Notes under the pieces: model-generated
Told to the model about the DNA's origin: nothing
Databases searched by the model: none
Seen by the model: the letters and a program-made list of their open reading frames with translations, nothing else
Shown: positions 1 to 6,656 of the stretch, one piece after another
How positions within the stretch are numbered: position 1 is the stretch's first letter
Layout: every line of letters starts with the position of its first letter
Position numbers and translations under genes: made by a program
Assembly: GCA_023428365.1 (NCBI GenBank)
Contig: JAEYYQ010000177.1
Coordinates: 1-10,089 of the forward strand
Direction: 5' to 3'
Length of the DNA stretch: 10,089 nucleotides
DNA from: Pseudomonadota bacterium
GTDB lineage: Bacteria > Pseudomonadota > Alphaproteobacteria > Rhizobiales > Hyphomicrobiaceae

Positions 1-451
1 TCGTCATGCCAAAGATGCGGAACTGGAACGGCGTCAGCAGCATCACGAAAAACAGCAGAACCAGCCATGGCGAATTGCGAAAGAACTGCGTCACCGCCCA
101 GGAACTCTTGCGAACCATGGGGCTCAACGAAATCTGCCCGAGCCCCAGCACGAGCCCCGCCGTCGTACCGATTGCCATAGCCAGGAAGCTGACAGCAATA
201 TTGAGGATAAAACCGCCGAATTCGCCGGGCGGCCCCAACAGGATCAGCGGAGTCCACTTGATCAGCGTCTCGATGATGCCGGCCTGAGATCCTCCCACAC
301 GCAACTGCGCATAGGCTTCCGTCGCAAGGACGATGGCAACAAACGCAATCAGCGCGACCCTGAGTGCCCGCGGTGTAAATGTGCGCGCGCTGAAGCCGGT
401 TTCGCCTGAGCCGGATTGCACGACGGGTGTGTGTGTCGTGACCGCACTCAT
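1..451 (-). CDS. Amino-acid ABC transporter permease 2 (partial, C-terminus off the left edge)
   Basis: Inner-membrane permease subunit of a polar amino acid type ABC importer. About 150 residues are visible from the ATG at 451-449. The N-terminal ~28 residues are Ser/Thr-rich and cytoplasmic-like, followed by a membrane segment (ALRVALIAFVAIVLA, about 30-45). After a loop comes the permease core: GGFILNIAVSFLAMAIGTTAGLVLGL, then the family signature FFRNSPWLVLLFF, which parallels FFRNTPPLVQMYFF of the neighbouring permease. The EAA loop that contacts the ATPase would lie beyond the window. The start is fixed by an ATGA overlap with the stop codon of permease 1 (448-450), indicating translational coupling and a heteromeric permease pair. 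The remaining cistron and probably an ATPase gene should follow to the left. Substrate cannot be told from sequence. Confidence 0.9.
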   Translation of the reverse strand, partial: MSAVTTHTPVVQSGSGETGFSARTFTPRALRVALIAFVAIVLATEAYAQLRVGGSQAGIIETLIKWTPLILLGPPGEFGGFILNIAVSFLAMAIGTTAGLVLGLGQISLSPMVRKSSWAVTQFFRNSPWLVLLFFVMLLTPFQFRIFGMT

Positions 452-1194
452 CGCCCAAACCCCGGAACCGCCAGCGCCCGTTCCAACCGTGTCATCAGCC
501 AGACGATAACGCCGACCAGCAGCAAATAAAACGTGAGCAGCGTCACCATCATCTCGAAGACATTGATACGATCCGACCAGATCTGGCTGGCGACAAACAG
601 CGTTTCAGGCACGGCGATGGCGTAGGCCTGCGTGGTCGTCTTGGCGAGATTGACGAGGTTGTTATTGAGAGCCGGAAGGCAGACACGTATCGCGAGCGGC
701 AGGACGACGTAGCGATAAATCTGCATCCGGTTGAAGCCGAGGGAATCCGCAGCCTCGACCGTCGACTTCTGAACCGCCTCGATGCCGGATCGGAAAATTT
801 CGACGTTGAAAGCTCCCGCGAAGAACGACAGCGAAATCACGGCCCACTCAAAGCTGCCGAGCATCGGCTGCGAGATGCCGTATTGATTGACGATGCGCGG
901 CATCATCGGGCCGAGCGCGAAATAGAAGAAGTACATCTGCACGAGCGGCGGCGTATTGCGGAAAAACTGAATGTAGCCCTGCACGCAGGCCTTCAGCACG
1001 CGATGCCGGCTTGTCTGCAACCAAGCACCGATGATTCCGATAATTACGCTGAGGACGATACAGATCGTTGCCAGCTTGATCGTCGTCCACATGCCGCGCA
1101 GCAGCCTGCCGCGCTCGAACTGATCGTAGAAATGGACGAGATTGAACCCGTACGTGTCGTGCAACGAACGCAGGGCATCCCAAAGGGCATCCAT
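448..1194 (-). CDS. Amino-acid ABC transporter permease 1 (HisM/GltJ-like)
   Basis: Inner-membrane permease (248 aa) of the polar amino acid ABC importer family (BPD_transp_1). Visible features: membrane segments at about 40-60, 85-97, 117-130, 190-204 and 213-235; the family signature QFFRNTPPLVQ at 76-86; and the EAA loop at about 147-166 (EAADSLGFNRMQIYRYVVLP), which docks on the ATPase. Length is normal for the family. The ATG at 1194 lacks a clear Shine-Dalgarno, but it sits in a TGATG overlap with the end of a possible 43-codon reading frame, so coupled initiation is possible. It forms a heteromeric pair with the downstream permease through an ATGA overlap and receives substrate from the binding protein encoded 166 bases upstream. 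The family is certain; the transported solute is not. Confidence 0.93.
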   Translation of the reverse strand: MDALWDALRSLHDTYGFNLVHFYDQFERGRLLRGMWTTIKLATICIVLSVIIGIIGAWLQTSRHRVLKACVQGYIQFFRNTPPLVQMYFFYFALGPMMPRIVNQYGISQPMLGSFEWAVISLSFFAGAFNVEIFRSGIEAVQKSTVEAADSLGFNRMQIYRYVVLPLAIRVCLPALNNNLVNLAKTTTQAYAIAVPETLFVASQIWSDRINVFEMMVTLLTFYLLLVGVIVWLMTRLERALAVPGFGR

Positions 1195-1325
1195 CAGGCC
1201 ACCGTGAGCCGGCCCGGCTGCGGGCTGAGCGCGAGTTGATAGCCGCGGGCAGCACGCACCGTTGCGAGCAAAGCGTTGCAGGCTATGTAGATTGAATTTC
1301 GGATCGCGGTGAGGGCAAAAATCAC
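1194..1325 (-). CDS. Possible small ORF coupled to permease 1 (unrecognised, 43 codons)
   Basis: A minus-strand frame from a GTG at 1325 to a TGA at 1196-1194 encodes 43 residues: a hydrophobic half (VIFALTAIRNSIYIACNALL) followed by a polar tail ending PQPGRLTVA. Its TGA overlaps the permease ATG as TGATG, the arrangement used for translational coupling. Against it: no properly spaced Shine-Dalgarno is visible, the GTG lies inside a stem-loop, and no homology is recognised. It may instead be an untranslated spacer with chance openness, or the true start may be another codon. Treat as a hypothesis only. Confidence 0.22.
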   Translation of the reverse strand: MIFALTAIRNSIYIACNALLATVRAARGYQLALSPQPGRLTVA

Positions 1326-1338
1326 CCTGCCGCGACCC
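1301..1338 (-). promoter_or_regulatory. Intercistronic stem-loop between binding-protein and permease genes
   Basis: On the plus strand TCGCGG (1304-1309) pairs with CCGCGA (1330-1335), and inside it AGGG (1312-1315) pairs with CCCT (1325-1328), with a 9-base loop. GG/CC flanks add further pairing. The transcript forms the mirror structure just after the binding-protein stop. No U-run follows, so it is less likely a full terminator than a 3' stabilising or partial-attenuation hairpin. Such elements commonly make the periplasmic protein more abundant than its permeases. Confidence 0.55.
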
Positions 1339-1360
1339 GGACGGAAAAGAGGACGCAAAG

Positions 1361-2182
1361 CTACTTCTTGGCGTTAGCCGTTGCTTCCTTCAGCCAGTCG
1401 GTATTACCACCCACCCACTTCGTCTCGAGGTCCAGCAGCCAGCCGGACTTCAGCCAATCGGTCACGGTGTCGGCCATGAACTTACCCCATGGTCCGGTCG
1501 CATCCTCGGACTTCACGGCCAAGCCCCACGGTACCGGCTTCCACTCTGTCAGCGCGACAACGTCGAAGTTATCCCACTTCTTCTCCTGGGCCTTCTTCCA
1601 GACCAGCACGACATCGTCATACACGAAACCGACGCAGCGGCCGTCGAGAAGGGCCTGCTCGGCCTCCGGAATACCCTTGAAGGCTACGAGATCCTGCTGG
1701 GTGTATTTGGATTGCAGGTCATTATTATAGAACGCTCCCTGCAGCGCGCACACCGGCTTGCCCTTGAGATCGGCGGCGGATTTGATATTCGCGGCCTTGT
1801 TAGCCATGATCGCGACGCCCGAGGCGTAGTAGACGGGATCGACAATGCCGACCACCTTGCGACGCTCCGGCGTGTCGCTCATGGTCGCGATCATCAGATC
1901 GATCTTGCCCTGCTGCAGAAACTGCATGCGGTTCGATGAAACAACGGGCACCAGCTCCAGCTTGACCCCGAGCCGCTTGGCAACATCAGCGGCCATATCT
2001 GGCTCCATGCCAATGATCGCGCCCGATGAATCGCGCGTGCCCCACGGCGGATAGTCCGTCTTCACACCGACGGTCAGCGTTCCTTTTTTCTTGATGTCAT
2101 CCAGCGGGTTAGCACTGGCGGGGCTGGTCAATGCCACAGCCGCGGCCAGTACTACGCCTAAAGTCGTAATCATTCGCTTCAT
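1361..2182 (-). CDS. Periplasmic amino-acid-binding protein of the ABC transporter
   Basis: Extracellular solute-binding protein family 3 (SBP_bac_3), 273 aa, exported to the periplasm. It captures the solute and delivers it to the two permeases. A Sec signal peptide is clear: MKR, a hydrophobic stretch to about residue 19, and a SPASA cleavage site after residue 24. Family landmarks: GTLTVGVKTDYPPWG (34-48), MEPDMAADVAKRLGVKLELVPV (59-80), QGKIDLMIATMSDTPERRKVVGIVDPVYYASG (91-122). Cys145 and Cys183 are the only cysteines in the mature part and probably form a disulfide near the hinge. The start is supported by AGGGAG about 10 bases upstream of the ATG. First gene of the minus-strand operon, so its promoter must lie in 2183-2517. 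The ligand is undetermined: amino acid is the family default, but keto or opine-like solutes are possible. Confidence 0.93.
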   Translation of the reverse strand: MKRMITTLGVVLAAAVALTSPASANPLDDIKKKGTLTVGVKTDYPPWGTRDSSGAIIGMEPDMAADVAKRLGVKLELVPVVSSNRMQFLQQGKIDLMIATMSDTPERRKVVGIVDPVYYASGVAIMANKAANIKSAADLKGKPVCALQGAFYNNDLQSKYTQQDLVAFKGIPEAEQALLDGRCVGFVYDDVVLVWKKAQEKKWDNFDVVALTEWKPVPWGLAVKSEDATGPWGKFMADTVTDWLKSGWLLDLETKWVGGNTDWLKEATANAKK

Positions 2183-2517
2183 GCCACTCTCTCCCTTTCA
2201 ACAAGCACCCGAACTTACAGTCGCGGGAAGCTATCGGGGAGATAATGCACAACTTGAACACTCATCGAAAGATAAAGCTGCGCGCAAAGTTCGCCTAAGA
2301 ATGCGGCAGCTACGTTTTTCGGACCTGGATCTCGCCGATAGCTGATCGCTGCGACCCTCCATCGGCCGGATCACGCTGTCGATTTCTGCAGCGGGCTGTG
2401 CAAAAGAAGCAGGCCATGCGCATGAAGATGTAGATCTGCACACTTAGAACGAAATTGACATTGACGTTTCCTCGCTGTCCCCTCGAAATTGGCACTTCGT
2501 GGTAGACCTGCTGATAG
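2183..2517. promoter_or_regulatory. Divergent intergenic region between transporter and receiver genes
   Basis: This 335-base gap must hold the promoter of the minus-strand transporter operon and that of the plus-strand receiver gene. Next to the binding-protein ATG is a good ribosome-binding site (minus-strand AGGGAGAG, about 2190-2197). A tandem ATTGACATTGAC repeat lies at 2454-2465 and resembles a -35 box, but no matching -10 is present. Small open frames across the gap have no recognisable composition or ribosome-binding sites. No confident promoter, operator or small RNA is seen. Confidence 0.45.
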
Positions 2518-2904
2518 ATGGATCGCGGAATGGGATCACTGGCAGATATCCGCGTCCTGATCGTCGAGGACGAGGCGATGCTGGTTCTCGAATTGCAGGA
2601 TTTACTTGCAGACTTCGGATGTTTCGTCGTCGGCAAAGCGGCTCGGCTTTCCGATGCTGTCCAGTTGGCCACCTCAGCGGACTGTGATGTCGCGATTCTC
2701 GATATCAACCTGGGCGGCGAGCGCGTCGATCCGGTAGCAGATATTCTGCATAACCGCGGAATTCCATTCATCTTTGCAACGGGCTACGGAGGGGACGGCC
2801 TCAATGCGGAACACAGGTCCGTGCCCCTCGTCGAAAAGCCCTATGACAGCGAAACATTACGAGCCGCTCTGGTGCGCACGCTCTTTAAGGAAGCGAACTC
2901 CTAA
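2518..2904 (+). CDS. Single-domain response regulator, FATGUY (PFxFATGY) type
   Basis: A 128-residue cytoplasmic CheY-like receiver with no output domain. Acidic pocket: E17, D18, E19 in VLIVEDEAM. Phosphoacceptor: D62 in DVAILDINL. Conserved Thr and Lys: T88 and K107 (VEKPYD). The stretch IPFIFATGYGG (82-92) exactly carries the PFxFATGY signature that defines the HWE-kinase-associated receivers of alphaproteobacteria, such as Sma0114 of Sinorhizobium meliloti. Expected role: accept phosphate from the HWE kinase encoded 102 bases downstream, as output by protein contact or as a phosphate sink. The start could be ATG 2518 or ATG 2530 (M5); neither has a good Shine-Dalgarno, and the receiver fold begins at about residue 10, so both are compatible. 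Family confidence is high; the partner assignment rests on adjacency. Confidence 0.93.
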   Translation: MDRGMGSLADIRVLIVEDEAMLVLELQDLLADFGCFVVGKAARLSDAVQLATSADCDVAILDINLGGERVDPVADILHNRGIPFIFATGYGGDGLNAEHRSVPLVEKPYDSETLRAALVRTLFKEANS

Positions 2905-2955
2905 TTCATGATCCGCGGAAAAATATAATTCACAGTGCCGCGAAACCCACGCTAA

Positions 2956-2969
2956 TGATCGAGCGATCA
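2956..2969. promoter_or_regulatory. Palindrome TGATCGAGCGATCA upstream of the kinase gene
   Basis: A 6-2-6 inverted repeat with perfect arms lies 38 bases before the kinase start, in the 102-base gap after the receiver. An AT-rich stretch with TACTATAGA follows at 2979-2987 and could act as a -10 region, placing the palindrome at about -35. This is compatible with a dimeric regulator site, but no regulator is identified and the promoter match is weak. Confidence 0.3.
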
Positions 2970-3006
2970 ATTAAGGTGTACTATAGAAATCGCGCAATCG
3001 CACGGT

Positions 3007-6000
3007 GTGGCGCGCATGAAACGTCCTTCCACTGCTTCCGTTATCTCAGAAGCGCTTGATCAGGCCAGATCGAAATCAGGTTTCCCACCACAGGGCAGCC
3101 TGAACGCGGCTGCGGCTATCTTTTCACCCGGTACTGGCGCTGGAGAAATGAATGCCCGCGCACGTGCATTCGACTGGGCATCCACCCCACTCGGATCATT
3201 TGAAAAATGGTCCCTGGGCCTGCGTACAGGGTTCGGCCTCTGCCTCAATGCCGGGTTCCCCGCCGCTCTGCACTGGGGTCCAAAACAGATCATCATTTAC
3301 AATGATGCCTGGAAGCCGTTCGCCGGAGACTCTCATCCCATACAGCTCGGACGTTCAGCCTGGGAAGCCCGGCCCATTGCCGGTGACTCATTAGCAGCTG
3401 TTTGCGAACAGGTACGTCAGAGCGGAAAAGCGAGCGTTCTCGAAAACCAGCACCTGTGTGTTTCGCGGCATGGAATTCTGGAGGAATGCTATTTCAACTT
3501 CACCTTCAACCCCGTCCCTGATGATACCGGTCTCGTCGGTGGCGTTCTGATTGCTGCGACGGACACAACAACCGATGTGATCTCCAAGCGCCGGGGGCAT
3601 CTGCTGCATGAACTCGCACGACTGACGGCCACGGCCGCATCGACCGAACAGGTTTGCACCATTGCGTCAGACGTCTTTGGTGCAGGTCAGGCGGACATCC
3701 CCTTCTGTCTCACCTATCTCTTCGATGGCGATGCCTCTGCACACCTAGCTGGAATAACCGGCCTGCAGGCCGAAACCGCGGCCAGCCCATCGATCATCTC
3801 CCTCAAGCAACCCGGAGGGCCTTGGCCTCTACGCCGGATCTGGACTACCGGACGCGCCGAAATCGTTGCTGATGTCGGCACCCGCTTCGGCCTCCCATTG
3901 TCTGGAGGACTATGGCCCGAGCCAGCGCGGATCACCGTTCTGGCCCCGATAAGCGGTTTACACCCAGGACGGCCTGCCGGCGTCATGCTTGCAGGTGTGA
4001 GCCCACGGCGTCCGCTGGATGACAGTTATCGCGCGTTCATTGAGCGCGCTGCCTTCCAGCTCTCCGTGGCAATCGGAAGAGCCCGGTCACCTTTCGAGCA
4101 GCGGCGCCGTTGGGTGCGCCATAGACAGCGCCGGGCGCTGTTCAGCGCCGACACGAGCGACTTTCATGCCAATTCATTTTCGGCATTGCCGGCGGAGCGT
4201 CCGCGCGTGCTGGTCGCATCCTGGAATGCAACGACGCGCAGCACCCTTCAGATGCAGCTATCGAACGACTACGACATCGAAACGGCCACCGAAGCTTCCG
4301 ACGTGCTACGATATACCGAAGCCCGGCAGATTGATCTCGTGTTGTGCGATGCAAGTGCTTCGCTGGGAGATGCGCTCGACCTGCTTGCGGAAATTCACGC
4401 TCATGAAGCCGCCCGCACGCTACCCGTGATCGTGCTGTCAACCGAATCCACCGAGGACGAAAGGATTGCTGCTCTCGAATCCGGCGCTGACGACTTTCTC
4501 GCGTACCCGGCCTCGACTAAGGGCTTGCTCACCTCGGTCGCTCATACATTGAAACTGTCTGCGCTCCGCCGCGAAGCCGCCGCGCGGGAAGCCTATCTGC
4601 GCCAGCGCGCTCAGATGCTGCATGACCGCCTGAATACGATCGTCGAAAACATGCCCGTCGGCGCCGCATTGATGGCGCCAGATGGTCGCGTCATCCACGC
4701 CAATCCAGCATTTCGGCGATATCTGACCCGGTCGGATCCGCCATTCTGCGACATCACCAGTAGTTGGAGTGCGCTGGATACGGACGGCCAGCCGATGGCC
4801 CGCTCGAACTACCCTCGCGCGCGGGCATTGCGCGGCGAGATCGTACACAATCAGCCATTCATGCATCACCCACCAGGACAACCTGCGCGCCATACGCTTG
4901 TCAGTGCAATCCCCATTCACGACGAGGATGATGAAGTTACATCGGTCATATCGATCATCGTCGATAACGACGCGGCCGTTCGCAGTTCCATGGCGCTTGC
5001 CGATAGCGAAGCAAAGCTCACCGCCGTTTTCAATTCAGCGACCGTTGGCTTGGCGCAAGCCGATCCGGATGGCCGCTTCACCCTCGTCAATGACCGGTAT
5101 TGCGAAACAGTTGGCCGCAGCCGGGAGGAACTGCTGAACCTGCGCATGCAGGATATTACGCACCCTGATGACCAAGCCGAAAACACCGCGCTGTTCGAAC
5201 GTATCGCCGAGACTGGAGCGTCCTCGATCATCGAGCACAGATACCTCCGGCCGGACGGCTCGATCATATGGGTCCAGAACAGTGTCAGCCTGGTACACGA
5301 TGCCGCCGGTCACACCCTCGGAACACTTGCGGCTACCGTCGACATCAGCGAGCACAAGCGCGCTGAAGCTCAAATCACATTGCTAGCCGAAGATTCGCGC
5401 AGCCGGCGGGAGGAACGCGAAGCGCTTCTGCGCGCGTTGCCGGTTGGTGTTTTCATCGCGCATAATGCCCAGGGCACACAGATCACGACCAATCCGGCGG
5501 GCGCTGCAATTCTCGGCATCACTGCCAACGCAAACGCGTCGAAAACCGGACCCACCGGAAACTCATTACCATTCCGTGTTCTGAAAGACGGCATTGAAGT
5601 TCCCGGCGACCAGCTTCCCATGCAGCGCGCATCCAAACTTGGCCAGCCCGTGATGGGCGAAGAGCTCGACATTCAGTTTGCAGATGGGAAAGTGACAAAT
5701 CTCTACGAGTATGCGGTGCCGCTACGCGACAGTGCCGGAACGGTGCGCGGCTGCATCGGCGTATTCGTGGACATCACTGCGCGCAAGCAGGCGGAGCTGC
5801 GCCAGAAACTGCTCCTCAACGAGCTGAACCATCGCGTAAAAAATACGCTCGCCATCGTCCAGTCCATCGCGGCACAAACGCTTCGCGAAATTCCGGAGCC
5901 GCGTGCTTTCAAGCAGGCGTTTTCAGCGCGGCTCATGACGTTGTCGCGCGCTCACAACCTGCTCACCCGGACAGCCTGGCAGGGCGCACCGCTTGGCGAC

Positions 6001-6426
6001 GTGGTGGCTGCCGCACTGGCGCCATTCCACACCGATAGCCATTCACAGTTTCACGTCCAAGGGCCGACGGTTCTGTTGGAGCCCAACTCAGCCGTGACGC
6101 TCAGTCTCGCACTTCACGAACTCGCGACCAATGCCGCGAAGTATGGCGCCCTATCGAAACTGGCAGGACGCGTTCGGGTTGTCTGGTCCATCACAGATGC
6201 AGCCGTGCCCAGCGGCAAGCCTATGGTCGAGTTTTCCTGGGTGGAGCGGGGTGGCCCTGCTGTTCGTCCGCCCGAACGCCGGGGCTTCGGCACCCGGCTG
6301 GTCGAAGCCAGCGCGGAGCAACTTGGGGGACGAATTACATTGGAGTATAAGCCCGAAGGTTTCGAGTGCCGCTGTGTGTTACCGCTTCCGGATATCCCTA
6401 CGGCTGAAGTTCTGCCAGCCCCTTAG
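3007..6426 (+). CDS. Multi-sensor HWE-family histidine kinase with an internal degenerate receiver
   Basis: A 1139-residue soluble sensor kinase without membrane segments. Order: N-terminal ~45 residues unassigned; PAS1 at about 50-195 (FDWASTPLG, HWGPKQIIIYNDAW); GAF at about 199-359; an Arg-rich linker 360-397; a receiver-like domain at about 398-520; PAS2 about 540-655; PAS3 about 663-785; PAS4 about 802-930; HWE core about 935-1130. Catalytic landmarks are intact: phosphoacceptor His942 in LNHRVKNT, N-box HELATNAAKYG 1037-1047, W1078-x-E1080 in SWVERGGP, and G-box GFG 1093-1095. The receiver-like domain keeps D448 and S478, but the acidic pair is S405/W406 and the Lys is Y500, so normal phosphorylation is unlikely. 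The start could be GTG 3007 or ATG 3016. Likely partner: the receiver just upstream. Signals sensed are unknown; no LOV NCRFLQ or bilin-binding cysteine motif is seen. Confidence 0.94.
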   Translation: MARMKRPSTASVISEALDQARSKSGFPPQGSLNAAAAIFSPGTGAGEMNARARAFDWASTPLGSFEKWSLGLRTGFGLCLNAGFPAALHWGPKQIIIYNDAWKPFAGDSHPIQLGRSAWEARPIAGDSLAAVCEQVRQSGKASVLENQHLCVSRHGILEECYFNFTFNPVPDDTGLVGGVLIAATDTTTDVISKRRGHLLHELARLTATAASTEQVCTIASDVFGAGQADIPFCLTYLFDGDASAHLAGITGLQAETAASPSIISLKQPGGPWPLRRIWTTGRAEIVADVGTRFGLPLSGGLWPEPARITVLAPISGLHPGRPAGVMLAGVSPRRPLDDSYRAFIERAAFQLSVAIGRARSPFEQRRRWVRHRQRRALFSADTSDFHANSFSALPAERPRVLVASWNATTRSTLQMQLSNDYDIETATEASDVLRYTEARQIDLVLCDASASLGDALDLLAEIHAHEAARTLPVIVLSTESTEDERIAALESGADDFLAYPASTKGLLTSVAHTLKLSALRREAAAREAYLRQRAQMLHDRLNTIVENMPVGAALMAPDGRVIHANPAFRRYLTRSDPPFCDITSSWSALDTDGQPMARSNYPRARALRGEIVHNQPFMHHPPGQPARHTLVSAIPIHDEDDEVTSVISIIVDNDAAVRSSMALADSEAKLTAVFNSATVGLAQADPDGRFTLVNDRYCETVGRSREELLNLRMQDITHPDDQAENTALFERIAETGASSIIEHRYLRPDGSIIWVQNSVSLVHDAAGHTLGTLAATVDISEHKRAEAQITLLAEDSRSRREEREALLRALPVGVFIAHNAQGTQITTNPAGAAILGITANANASKTGPTGNSLPFRVLKDGIEVPGDQLPMQRASKLGQPVMGEELDIQFADGKVTNLYEYAVPLRDSAGTVRGCIGVFVDITARKQAELRQKLLLNELNHRVKNTLAIVQSIAAQTLREIPEPRAFKQAFSARLMTLSRAHNLLTRTAWQGAPLGDVVAAALAPFHTDSHSQFHVQGPTVLLEPNSAVTLSLALHELATNAAKYGALSKLAGRVRVVWSITDAAVPSGKPMVEFSWVERGGPAVRPPERRGFGTRLVEASAEQLGGRITLEYKPEGFECRCVLPLPDIPTAEVLPAP

Positions 6427-6434
6427 TTTTCCTG

Positions 6435-6480
6435 GAAACGGCGCTGCCAAGCGCGGCGCTCTGCAATGCTAACGTTTCTT
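6435..6480 (+). terminator. Weak candidate terminator/processing structure after the kinase gene
   Basis: Just after the kinase stop, GAAACG (6435-6440) can pair with CGTTTC (6473-6478), enclosing a smaller hairpin GCGCT (6441-6445) / AGCGC (6450-6454) with a 4-base loop. Only a very short T stretch follows, so this is a poor intrinsic terminator. The rest of the 230-base gap to the cyclase (to 6656) shows no gene and no clear promoter. Confidence 0.22.
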
Positions 6481-6656
6481 CAACGCCGGGCAGTAAAATC
6501 ACGCGCGCAAATGGCCTCCTGAGCGGGCAACTGCACACCACGCAGTGATCGGTTGCATTCCAAGTTTCCTCGCCGCCGAACCACCAGGCCTCTATTAAAA
6601 TCCGATCCCGCCGCCCCCATCTCGACACAAGCCTCTCAAGAAGGATAACGGCACAC

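Noticed and set aside
2446..2468. EcfG-type general-stress promoter (GGAAC/CGTT) upstream of the receiver gene
   Set aside because: AGAAC and CGTT are present but only 14 bases apart, whereas the known consensus needs 16-17, and the first box has a mismatch.
2454..2489. Sigma-70-like promoter from the tandem ATTGACATTGAC repeat
   Set aside because: TTGACA is a perfect -35 match, but the bases 16-18 further on (TCCCCT, CGAAAT) do not resemble a -10 box.
2310..2771. 153-codon minus-strand open frame across the receiver gene and its upstream gap
   Set aside because: It lies opposite the clear receiver gene, has a low-complexity Ser/Arg-rich product and no ribosome-binding site; a shadow frame.
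2911..2942. Terminator between receiver and kinase genes (CGCGG/CCGCG)
   Set aside because: Only 5 base pairs with a ~20-base AT-rich loop and no T-run; too weak to call.
4087..4200. Frameshift or sequencing error removing a HisKA/HATPase from the kinase
   Set aside because: The frame is continuous and all flanking domains are in phase; any loss is a clean in-frame deletion, and only about 40 residues separate GAF and receiver.
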